A stretch of 64,000 nt of DNA, taken from assembly GCA_037349315.1 (NCBI GenBank), contig JBAIAC010000129.1:496001-560000 (forward strand), read 5' to 3'. Of this stretch, positions 11,126 to 23,100 are shown piece by piece. The translations under genes were made by a program, and so were the position numbers. Below the pieces are notes generated by a model. That model did no database searches. It saw nothing but the letters and a program-made list of their open reading frames with translations, and was not told where the DNA came from. This stretch comes from Chelydra serpentina (taxonomy: Eukaryota > Chordata > Testudines > Chelydridae). Position 1 is the first letter of the stretch. Each line of letters opens with the position of its first letter.

Positions 11126-14100
11126 GTGAGTTGGGGATCCAAGGGTTTGGCGCTGCCCTGGAAGCGCCCATGCTCTTGTGGAGGGGGACTGTCCGCTTGG
11201 GCTGATGCCATGATGCCCCCTGGGGATGGGGGAGCAGGTACTTGGTCTCTACTGCGCCCCTCCTCCTTGCTGTGGCTGGGCAAATCTGCATGGGTGCGAT
11301 GTCAGATTTCCTGTGGGGGAGAGGGAAGGGGGAATGTCGCCTTCAAATGCTGAGCTGAATGGGCCATCCCCTGAGATCTGCCTGCTGGCTGGACAGCAAG
11401 TTTGGTAGCCCTGCTGCTCCTCCCACCTCACCTCTGAGCGTGTATGGAGGAGCCCACAGGACCTGTCGTCCTCCCCATCCCCTCCTGTGGCAGCCTGTGG
11501 GCACACCGGGGCCGCACCTTACCCCGGCTTCTTCACTGGAAGGGAGTTTTAAGGGGGACTGAGTCCGGACTAGCTGGCTGCACCAGCACAGCCTCGCTTC
11601 AGAGACTGCGCCCAGCTACGGTGGGGCTTGGCCTCGCCCTTGCCCTGGGTCCTTATTAGAGCAGGGGCCTGTTGTATTCATTTAGATGGAATATATGGGC
11701 CCAAAAAGCCAAAGATGTTAACTAGGGCTGTCAAGCAATTAAAAAAATTAATCACAATTAATTGCGCAATAAAACAATAATAGAATACAATTTATTTAAA
11801 TATTTTTGGATGTTTTCTACATTTTTCAAATATATTGAGTTACAACACAGAATAAAAAGTGTCCAGTGCTCACTTTATATTTATTTTTATTACAACTATT
11901 TGGACTGTAAAAAACAAAAGAAATAGTATATTTCAATTCACCTAGTACAAGTACGGTAGTGCAGTCTCTTTATAATGAAAGTTGAACTTACAAATAAAGG
12001 ATTATGTACAAAAAATAGCTGCATCCAAAAATAAAACAATGTAAAACTTTAGAACCTACAAGTCCACGCAGTCCTACTTCAGACAAACAAGTTTGGTTAC
12101 AATTTGCAGGAGATAATGCTGTCCACATCTTGTTTACAATGTCACCTGAAAGTGAGAACAGGCGTTCGCATGGCACTATTGTAGCTGGCATCGCAAGATA
12201 TTTATGTGCCAGATGCGCTAAAGATTCATATGTCCCTTCATGTTTCAACCACCATTCCAGGGGACATGCGTCCATGCTGATGATGGGTTCTGCTCGATAA
12301 CGATCCAAAGCAGTGCTGACCGACGCATGCTCATTTTCATCAGCTGAGTCAGATGTCACCAGCAGAAGGTTGATTTTCTTTTTTGGTGGTTTGGGTTCTT
12401 TAGTTTCTGCATGAGCGTGTTGCTCTTTTAAGACTTCTGAAAGCAAGCTCCACACCTCATCCCTCTCAGTCTTTGGAAAGCACTTCCGATTCTTAAACCC
12501 TAGGTCCAGTGCTTTAGCTATCCTTAGAAATCTACATTGGTACCTTCTTTGCGTTTTGTCAAATCTGCTGTGAAAGTGTTCTTAAAACGAACATGTGCTG
12601 GGTCATTATCCGAGACGGCTGTAACATGAAATATATGGGAGAATGTGGATGAAACAGAACAGGAGACATACAGTTCTCCCCCATGGAGTTCAGTCACAAA
12701 TTTAATTAACGCATTATTTTTTTAACAAGCATCATCAGCATGGAAGCATGTCCTCTGGAATAGTGGCCAAAGCATGAAGGGGCATATGAATGTTTAGCAT
12801 ATCTGGCACGTAAATACTTTGCATCGCCGGCTACAAAAGTGCCATGCGAACGCCTGTTCTCACTTTCAGGTGACATTGTAAATAAGAAGCAGTCAGCATC
12901 ATCTCCTGTAAATGTAAACAATTTAGCAATTGGCTGAATAAGAAGTAGGACTGAGTGGACTTGTAGGCTCTGAAGTTTTACACTGTTTTGTTTTTGAGTG
13001 CAGTTATGTAACCAAAAAACCCCAACATTTGTAAGTTGCACTTTCATGATAAAGCAGTTACACTACAGTACTTTTATGAGGTGAATTGAAAAATACTATT
13101 TCTTTTGTTTATCATTTTTACAGTGCAAATATTTGTAATAAAAAAGTAATAATATAAAGTGAGCACTGTACACTTTGTATTCTGTGTTGTAATAGAAATC
13201 AAGATATTTCAAAATGTAGAAAAACATCCAAAAAGACTTAATAAATTTCAATTGGTAGTCTATTGTTTAGCAGTGCGATTAATCGCGATTAATTTTTTTA
13301 ATCACAGTTAAATTTTTTTTTAGTAAATCATGTGAGTTAACGGCGATTAATCAACAGCCCTAGTGTTAACATGACTCTGAAACTGTCCAACATTAAACAG
13401 TGTTAAACAGGGGTCAGGGTTTGCTATCCAGAGACCTCGGTTTGCTCCATCCCAAGGCAAAGACACCAGGAATAACCCTTCCACTTTTCATTAAAGATAC
13501 AGGAAAAGGAGGTAAAACAGTTGAAGCTTTTGAAATGTGAAGTATTTAGTTAGGTTTTTGTTGTAACAACATCCCTTGTTTTACAAGGACCCCACCCCCT
13601 CACTCGACACGCTGGTAGATGGTGTCAGACATGGGAGTAACTGGCCTTTTGGGGTTAGTGGAGCTGGGCTGGAGCTGCTGCTGTTGAAGTTTGATCCTGT
13701 TTCCTAGAGGATGAAACCAGACGAACACACATGAAAGGGGGAGAGAAAAGAGCAGCAGAGATAGAGGCTGCAGCTTCTGTCTATGATATTTACTCTCTTG
13801 CATCCTCGCTTCTGGAGAGAAACAGGCCCAGCCCACAGGCTTATCAGCCACTCCAAGGCCTGGCAAACTGGTACCGGCATCGGGCTATTTAGGGTATTGA
13901 TTTTACTTCTCTGGTCACAAGCTTTCAGCAGCGCTGCAGAATAGACAGTATTGGCCGGCTCAGCCAAACTCTGCTGAGCCAGAAGGCAAAAGGAGAGCTA
14001 TAGGAGAGAGAAGAAATAAAGCGGGAAGAGAGAGGATACATGCGGGATATGATAGGCTCCATCCCAGGTGGTGATTGAGAGTTTAGCCAGAACCATTAGA

Positions 14101-17100
14101 GACAGAGGTGGCAATGTCATCTGGGTGCCTCGCTCTGGCCTGGCCAGGCCATCTCTCAGGCCCAGGATGACAAAAGCCCCCTTTTCTCCCCCACCCTCCA
14201 ATGTTAGGGGAGATCCTGGGATCCCAGGAGACGGTGGGAGTGGAGCCATGATAAAGCTTGCTGCAGCAATTGTCACTAGACATCTTATTCTTCTGCTTAT
14301 GATTTTCCCCCAGAGTCTTTTCTCTGCAAGCACCTAAAGGGAGTGGTGTGTGGAATAGCCTGTCCCCTCGTTATTTTGTTTACCAATTAGGCTCAATTTC
14401 TAATATACCCTGTCAGGGTTTTCCCTCCCACCCCCCACTCTGAACTCTGGGGTACAGATGTGGGGTCCCGCATGAAAGACCCCCTAAGCTTATTTTCTAC
14501 CATCTTAGGTTAAAAGTTTCCCAAGGCACAAATTCCTTTCCTTGTCCTTGGACGGTATTGCTGCCACCACAAGTGATTTACACAAAAATTCAGGGAAAAA
14601 TTCCCTAGCCCCCAAAATATCCCTCCAAGCCCCTTCACCTCCTTTCCTGGGGAGGCTTGAGAATAATATACCAACCAATTGCCCTAGCAATGTGAGCACA
14701 GACCAGACCTTTTGTCCTCAGGACACTGAAAATCAATCAGGTTCTTAAAAGAAGAACTTTATTATAAAGAAAAAAGTAAAAGCATCACACCTGCAAAATC
14801 AGGATGGAAGGTAACTTTACAGGGTAATAAAAATATTTAAAACACAGAGGATTCCCCTTTGGGTTCAGCTTCACAGTTTTACAAAAACAGGAATAAAACT
14901 ACCTCTGTAGCATAGAAAAATTCACAAGCCAAAACAAGAGATAACCTAACACATTTCCTTGCCCTACTTACAATTTTTGTGGGTTTAGATGGATTATTCC
15001 AGGTATATTTTCAGGAGATGTTGTATCTGCTTGGCTTCTCCCTCCGTCCAGAGAGGGAACAAAAGAGAACAACAAAGAAATCCTTCCCCCCCAGAGTTGA
15101 AAGTATCTTCTTTCCTCATTGGTCCCTCTGCTCAGGTGCCAGCTAGGTTATTTGAACTGCTTAACCCGGTACAGGTAAGGCCATTCAGTACAGCGGCCAA
15201 GGAGGGATTTTGTGCTAGTGCATACATAAAGGTTGTTACCCTTCCCTCTATATTTGACACACCTGTTTTGGCCTTTGATTTCCGGTCCCGCACTGTTCTT
15301 GTGTACCAGCCGTGGTGTTAACACAGTCCTCGAGTTCCATCGGGGGCCTTTTTGTTTGGACTAGTTCAGGCTGCCTTGCTGTGGCCCCTTTCCCCAGCAG
15401 CGTTTGTCATGGTGGGCTATTGAAAGTGTGTAACTTCCACTCCCTGCTTCTGTGGGCCCAGTTATCACAACAGTCCTGATGCTCTCTGCTGTCCCCCCAG
15501 AGCCCTGCTGGACCAGGTGCAGCATTGGCAGAGCTTCCTGGCGCTGGTCAACATGATCATGTTCTGCACGGGTATCCCCGGGCACTACCCTGTCAACGAA
15601 ACCACCAGCTCCCTGACGCTCACCTTCTGGTACACGCTGCAGGTGAGTGACTGTCCCTCGTGCAATGCAGAGCTGTGGGGAAGTGGGCACCTGGCCGGGG
15701 GTCCGGGCTCTATTAGCACCTCGGAGCCCACACTGCAGCCCTGCATCTGTTTGGAGGGGGGGCGAGAGCTGGGAGTGCTGCCCTCCCCAGTCATGCATTG
15801 CACTGGGCGATGTTGCTTGCTTGGAGCAGCTCCTGGCCCAGTCAGGGCTCAGCCTCTGCTTGCAACTAAGTGTGGCTCGGTGGCAAAGCTGGGGGTGGCT
15901 GGGGGCCGTGTGTGCAGGAACACACGACGCTGCTCTCTGGCCCGGGGTCGCTGCTGTGTGAGCTAGAACCCTGGGCGTTCCCCCACCGCATGGTCCCAGG
16001 CATGGCGGGGGAACTCAGTGGGCATTGGCTTGGTGAGGGGCTGCGCACAGATGGGTACTGGGCTGCCTGCTTGTTTATGGCTCGAGTGCTGCCCCCAGGC
16101 CTCTCCCCTCCATGTGAATGTCTGAAACGGGCCCTTTTCCCCGCAATGCTGCCCCCGTCGGGGTGTGGCTGAGCAGAGCTGGGATCAGAGCCCGGCTCCA
16201 GCCGGGAGAGGTTACGGGGGGACCTGCTGGGAACTGACTGGGGCACGTCACCGGTCAGCTATGGTAGAGGAGAAGCTGCTGCTGTTCCCTTTCCCTAGCC
16301 CCCTCCCCCACGCCAGCCCAAACCTGGACACCCGTTCTTGTGCGGGGGGCCACGGGTCTGCTTGTCCTTCATAGAACTCCGGCCATGGCCGCCAGAGCTT
16401 GCGGAGAGGGGCTTGGGATGTGCCAGCCAGGGACTCTCTGGGCAGGCCTGTCCTCCGTGTCTGCCTCCCTGCATGGCCAAAGTCTGACCCCAGCAGTTCA
16501 AAGCCGTTGTAGCAGGGTTAGCTTAGGAACATAGGCCCTGTGACTCGGTTTCCCCACCCCCACGTTCCCTTGGGGTCTGAGCTGGAACGAGAGCCCAAGC
16601 ACTTCCAGGGCCTCATTAGCATGGATAATTAACACTTCACACCCCAGCTTTGCCCAACAGGAGGCCTGATTGTCCAGCCCCTGGCTGCATCTCTGGCTGA
16701 CAGCTGCAGAGGGAGCTGGGTGACACATTATCGGTTGTTGGGCCTACCGTCTTGTCTTCTCCAACGCTGAAGATGCTTCAGGCTTGGCCTCCAGCAGCAC
16801 TGCCTGTCTCCTGGAGCTGGCCTGTTAGAATCTGGGCTGTTGGGGTCGGTGCAGGTGGCATGGCTAGCGGACAGGGCTGGAGTTTGCTACAGGTCTCCCT
16901 CCTCTTGGGGTTCTGCAATCCCCCATTTCCTTGTGATGACACATCAGCTCAGTGCAGAGGCGCCAGGCCTTAGAACCCTCCATGCCCTGGCAGGCTTCAC
17001 TGACTCCCCCACCCTGTGTGTGCCCTTCCCTTCCTCCGCCCCAGCATCTTCACTTGGATGAGAAACAGTCAAATGAAAAAAGTCCCCTTCAATTACATCA

Positions 17101-20100
17101 TGTAATGGCAGAGGGCTGAAAAGCAACACGTTTTTAAAGTGCTTATATACCAATGCTAGGAGTCTAAATAATACGATGGGTGAGCTAGAGTGCCTCGTAT
17201 TCACTCATTGATATAAGAGGCATCACAGAAACTTGGTGGAATGAGGATAATCAACGGGACACAGTTATACCAGGGTACAAAATATATCAGAAGGACAGAA
17301 CAGGTCGTGCTGGTGGGGGAGTGGCATTATATGTGAAAGAAAGCGTAGAATCAAATGAAGTAAAAATCTTAAATGAACCAAACTGTACCGCAGAATCTCT
17401 ATGGATAGTAATTCCATGCTTGAATAATAAGAATAGACCAGTAGGGATATGTCACCGACCACCTGACCAGGATGGTGATAGTGACTGGGAAATGCTCAGG
17501 GAGATTAGAGAGGCTATTAAAATTTAAAACTCACTAATAGTGGGGGATTTCAACTATCCCCATATTGACTGGGTACATGTCACCTCAGGACAGGACACAG
17601 AGATAAAGTTTCTTGACTTTATCTTAAATGACTGTTTCTTGGAGCAGCTAGTCCTGGAACCCACAAGAGGAGAGGCAATTCTTGATTTAATCCTAAGTGG
17701 AGCACAGGATCAGGTCCAAGAGGTGAATATAGCTGGACCTCTTGGTAATAGTGACCATAATATAATTAAATTTAAACATCCCTGTGGCAGGGAAAACACC
17801 ACAGCGACCCAACACGGGTTCTTTAATTTCAGAAAGGGAAACTACACAAAAATGAGAAGGTTAGGTAAACAGAAACTAAATGGTACAGAGCCTACAAACT
17901 GCATGGAAACTTTTTAAAGACACCATAATAGAGGCTCAACTTAAATGTATACCCCAAATTAAAAAACATAATAGGAGAACCAAAAAAGTGCCACTGTGGC
18001 TAAACAACAAAGTAAGAACCAGTGAGAGGCAAAAAGCACTTTTTAAAGGATGCCAAGTTAAATCCTAGTGAGGAAAATAGAAAGGAGCATGAATTCTGGC
18101 AAATGAAATGTAAACATATATTTAGGAAGGCCAAAAAAGAATTTGAAGAACAGTTAGCCAAGGACTCAAAGTAATAGCAAAAAAAATTTTAAGTACATCA
18201 GAAGCAGGAAGCCTGCTAAACAACCAGTGGGACCACTGGACAATTGAGATGCTAAAGCAGCACTCAATAAGGCCATTGCGGAGAAACTAAATGAATTATT
18301 TGCATTGGTCTTCACGGTTGAGGATGTGAGGGACATTCCCAAACCTGAGCCATTCTTTTTAGGTGACAGATGTAAGGACCTGTCCCAGATTGAGGTCTCA
18401 TTAGAGGAGGTTTTGGAACAAATTGATAAACTAAACAGTAATAAGTCACCAGGGCCAGATGGTATCACCCAAGAGTTCTGAGGGAACTCAAATGTGAAAT
18501 TGCAGGACAATTAACTGTAGTCTGTAAACCTATCATTTAAATCAGCTTCTGTACCAAGTGACGGGAGGATAGCTAATGTGACGCCAAATTTTAAAAAGGG
18601 CTCCAGAGGTGACCCCGGCAATTACAGGCCGGTAAGCCTGACTTCAGTACCAGGCAAACTGGTTGAAACTATGGTAAAGAACAAAATTGTCAGACACCTG
18701 GATGAACATAATTTGTTGGGGAAGAGTTAACATGGTTTTTGTAAAGGGAAATCATGCCTCACCAATCTACTAGAATTCTTTGAGGGGGTCAACAAGCATG
18801 TGGGTAAGGGGAATCCAATGAATATAGTGTACTTAGATTTTCAGAAAGCCTTTGACAAGGTCCCTCACCAAAGGCTCTTAAGCAAAGTGAGCTGTCGTGG
18901 CATAAGAGGGAAGGTCCTTTCATGGATCAGTAACTGGTTAAAAGATAGGAAACAAAGGGTCAGTTTTCAGAATGGAGAGAGGTAAAAAGTGGTGTCTCCC
19001 AGGGGGTCTGTACTGGGCCCAGTCCTAGTCAATATATGCATAAATGATCTGGAAAAAAGGGTAAACAGTGAGGTGGCAAAATTTGCAGATGATACAAAAC
19101 TACTCAAGATAGTTAAGTCCCAGGCAGACTGTGAAGAGCTACAAAAGGATCTCACAAAACTGGGTGACTGGGCAACAAAATGGCAGATGAAATTCAATGT
19201 TGCACTGAATGTCCAATGAAATGCAAAGTAATGCACATTGGAAAACATAATCCCAACTATACATATAAAATGATGGGGTCTAAATTAGCTGTTACCACTC
19301 AAGAAAGAGATCTTGGCATCATTGTGGATAGTTCTCTGAAAACATCCATGCAGTGTGCAGCGGCAGTCAAAAAAGTGAACCATTAAAAAAGGGATAGATA
19401 ATAAGACACAAAGTATCCTATTGCCTCTGTATAAATCCATGGTATGCCCACATCTTGAATACTGCATGCAGATGTGGTTGTCCCATCTCAAAAAAGATAT
19501 ATTGGACTTGGAAAAGGTTCAGAAAAGGGAAACAAAAATGATTAGGGGTATGGAATGGCTGCCGTCTGAGGAGAGATTAATAAGACTGGGACTTTTCAGC
19601 TTGGAAAAGAGACAACTAAGGGGGGATATGACAGAGGTCTATAAAATCATGACTGATGTGCAGAAAGTAAATAAGGAAGTGTTGTTTACTCCTTCTCATA
19701 ACACAATAACCATGGGTTACCTAATAAAATTAATAGGCAGCAGGTTTAAAACAAACAAAAGGAAATATTTTTTCACACTACGCACCTGTGGAACTCCTTG
19801 CCAGAGGATATTGTGAAGGCCAAGACTATAACAGTGTTCAAAAAAGAACTAGATAAATTAATGGAGGATAGCCATTGATGGGCCTATTAGCCAGGATGTG
19901 CAGGGATGGTGTCCATAGCCTCTGTTTGCCAGACTCTGGAATGAGCGACGGGATGGATCACTTGATGATTCCCTGTTCTGTTCATTCCCTCTGGGGCCCC
20001 TGGCATTGGCCACTGTTGACAAACAGGAGACTGGGATAGATGGACCTTTGGTCTGACCCAGTCTGGCCGTTCTTATGTTCCTCTGAATCCTCCACGTCCC

Positions 20101-23100
20101 CAGGACCAGATGTGGGGTGAGCCGATGACTGCAGCAGTGGTCTAGGGAGCCCTGGAGAAGGAAGGAGTGGTTTCACTCGTGGTTCCTTGGCCTTCTGTAG
20201 CTCACAGCCAGTGGCAGTGTTTTCGTCATTGGTGTATCGTGGCTGGGCTCAGCCCGCCAGGCTCCGGCGCTCAGCCCCCCAGTGACAGGGCTGGTGAAGA
20301 ACCTGCACGGGACAGCGAGATCAGAGCCCAGGGTTCAGAGACCGAAGGCTGGGCTGCTGATCCCCCCCCAACTCCCAGCCCCTTGTGCTGCCATGTTGGC
20401 CAGTACCTCTATGCTGAAGCAGGGAGCACAGCTCCTAACTCCCCACGCAGTGCCTGCCGTGCAGCCAGATATGGGGCAGGAGCTCCCAACTGCTGTCCCG
20501 AGCAGAGTGCCTGAGGCTAGCCCAGGGGACTTGGGGGGCTGCTGTGACCTGATCTCTCTGTGACTGTTGTGTGGAGGCAGAGCACAAACGCCCAGGGCCA
20601 TGGGGCTCTCCCCTACAAGCCGCGCTTCCCTTGTGTGGCAGTGAGGAGAGATAAGGGTCCCTCAGTGGCGCAGGGTTAGCCCTGGGCTGGGATATGGTGT
20701 CTGCCTACTGTGGGAATATGGCCCTTTGCAGGCAATCTCTGCCTCTCTCCAGGAGACAGCTGCCTAACGCCCCTTAGCGCTGTGCTCGAGCGCCCCACCC
20801 TGCAGCTCCATGGCCGTATTCACCAGGCACCAGCCCCTCTGAGCGGGCGTCACAGGAGATCCCCATCTTGCGGTGGAGTGGGGGTGGGGAGAGCCCGAGG
20901 CTCTGTCTGGAGCAAACGCTCCTGTCTGCCTCTGTCCCCCGCTGGAAGAGGCAGCTGAATGTCACTGCCGAGGTAATGGTCTATTTTTAGCCCCTAGTTC
21001 AACCTCTGGGCTCCTTTGCTTTCTGCTCTGCAGCTGCCACGGTGCTGCTGATTGTGGGCGGGAGGCTGGGGGCTGGCCGCTCTGACGCCAGCCATGGCTC
21101 AGCCAAGTGGCTGGTCTCCAGGCAGCCCCGAGGGAGAGCGTGGAACCCTCGACCTTTACTCTGAGTCCGCGTCAGGCCCTTGTTGTCGCTTAAGGAGCGG
21201 GGAATTCTCAGGGCTTGGGTCTGAGGGTGCTGTGGGGAGGAGGAAGTTGCCCCCTACCTGGGGCAGAGTCGGCTGGGTCTTGTGAGCCTTCCCTGAAAGC
21301 ATCGTAAGCAGAGTTTGCATGCAGGGGAGTGTCTGCCCTGGATCCCAAGCCCGGAGCCCAGTGAGGAGCATGCCAGGCAGCGTGACATGGGCCATGCTGT
21401 GGGCTGTAAAGGCCGGCAGGTCTGCCAGGGCCCTTCGCTTCTCCTCCAGGGACACGGCCCCAAGAGCCATCCCTGGCTGGGGCTCCAGCAAGTCCTGCCC
21501 AGGCCCTGCCAGCCCCTGGAGAGGCCTGTTCCTCGGCTGTGGTGGTGAGTCTCCAGCAGATCCCTGCTAATCCTGGGGAGACAGCGGAGGGCTCCCAGGA
21601 TGTCAGCGGGCTGCTTCCTCCTCTCTGAGCTGTGGTTTGTTCCCGCCTTCCTAGGACGACATCCTGTCCTTCGAGCCGGACAAGCAGGCCGTGTACCAGC
21701 AGGTTTACCGGCCCGTCTACTTCCAGCTGGTGGACGTCCTGCTGCACAAAGCCCAGTTCCCCTCCGACGAGGAGTACGGCTTCTGGTCCTCGGATGAGAA
21801 GGAGCAGTTCCGGATCTACAGGTAGGCTGGGGCCGTGGCCCGGGGGGTGCCAACGCCCCTCCCTGCCTGGAATCGTCTCCCCTGGGGTGACGAGAGGAGA
21901 GCCCCAAGGGGTGGCGTGCATGTCAGACAGCGGACGCATGAGATAACCGCCTGTCTGGCGGGGTGGCCCGCCCTCCCCAGGAAGTGCAGAGCCCCCAGGG
22001 GATCCCTGGGGATGGTCAGTGAGCACTTTGCTTCCTCGGGGAGAAGTGAACCTTTCTGGGAGCCAACAATGGCTCTCTCAGGGAAGGGGTTGTGGGGGGG
22101 AGGGGTTTGGAGCTGACCTTGGGGTGCTGACGGCTCAGAGCGCCTCCGAATGCGGCTGGGAGATGGTAGAGCGGTCTGTGATGGGAGGGGCAGTGCTCAG
22201 CGGTGTGATTCAGGCGGGTGGAGGCACTGCCCCCCTCCTCCCCTGCCAGGGACCCAGCAGGCAGTGCTGCTGTGGTAGCTTCTTGGCCAGAGCTCTTTGC
22301 GGGGGGGGGGGGGGGGGGGGTGCTGCCGACAGGGTTCCAGGGGAAGGTGGGCAGCACTCGGTGACTCCCCTGGTGCTTCCCTCCCCCAGGGTGGACATCT
22401 CCGACACCCTGATGTACGTGTACGAGATGCTGGGGGCAGAGCTGCTGAGCAGCCTCTACGACAAGTTGGGCCGTCTCCTCACCAGCACGGAGCAGCCGTC
22501 CTCCTGGCAGGTGAGCGAGGAGCTGGGTCAGCCCCCGTTGGACAGGGCTTGGCACAGGAAGGGGGAGACAAGTACCAACCTGCGTGGGGAGCGAACGGCC
22601 GGGCGTGTGCTGGGGGCCTCATCTACAGGCTCAGTAGTTGGCAGCGCCAGGGCCGGGCCGAGCCAGCTCCGGTTCTGCGGCATGGGAGCCGAGGGAGGGC
22701 CAGGGCGCTGCTGTGCGCTAATCGGCATGTATCTCCTCCCCTTGGCATCCCGGTCAGGGACTGCAGTAGCACCTCGTTCATCACTGTCAGCCGGCCGGAG
22801 TGCTGATTCGCAGGCCAGCCACCGCCAGCACTCGGCAGCTGATGGCTGCAGCCTCCCTGGGCGGGCTGCCCTGCTGCCGGACTGTCCCACGGTCCCTTCG
22901 GGGGGTCAGTGTCCGTCTGGAGGGACTGCTCGGGCAGGTGACAGCGATACGGAGCGAGCAACAGCTCTGAATCACGCACCCAGGGTAGGGGCCCAGCCCT
23001 GCCCTCAGTTACCATGTTTCTGTCCTGACGGGCACAATGTGGAAATTATCAGGGGACTGGGAAGGGGGTAGTGGGGCTTTTGGCTTGTGGGGTCAGCTGG

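Noticed and set aside
17540..19816. Endonuclease and reverse-transcriptase frames as possible host genes
   Set aside because: They are fragments of CR1 ORF2 with stops and frameshifts and end in a typical CR1 3' UTR.
21208..22026. 272-codon minus-strand open frame
   Set aside because: It is antisense to the IPO13 exon 21655-21821 and has no recognisable protein features.
22019..23071. 350-codon plus-strand open frame
   Set aside because: It includes the IPO13 exon 22390-22510 but the rest matches nothing and the exon has clear splice sites; GC-rich DNA gives long chance frames.
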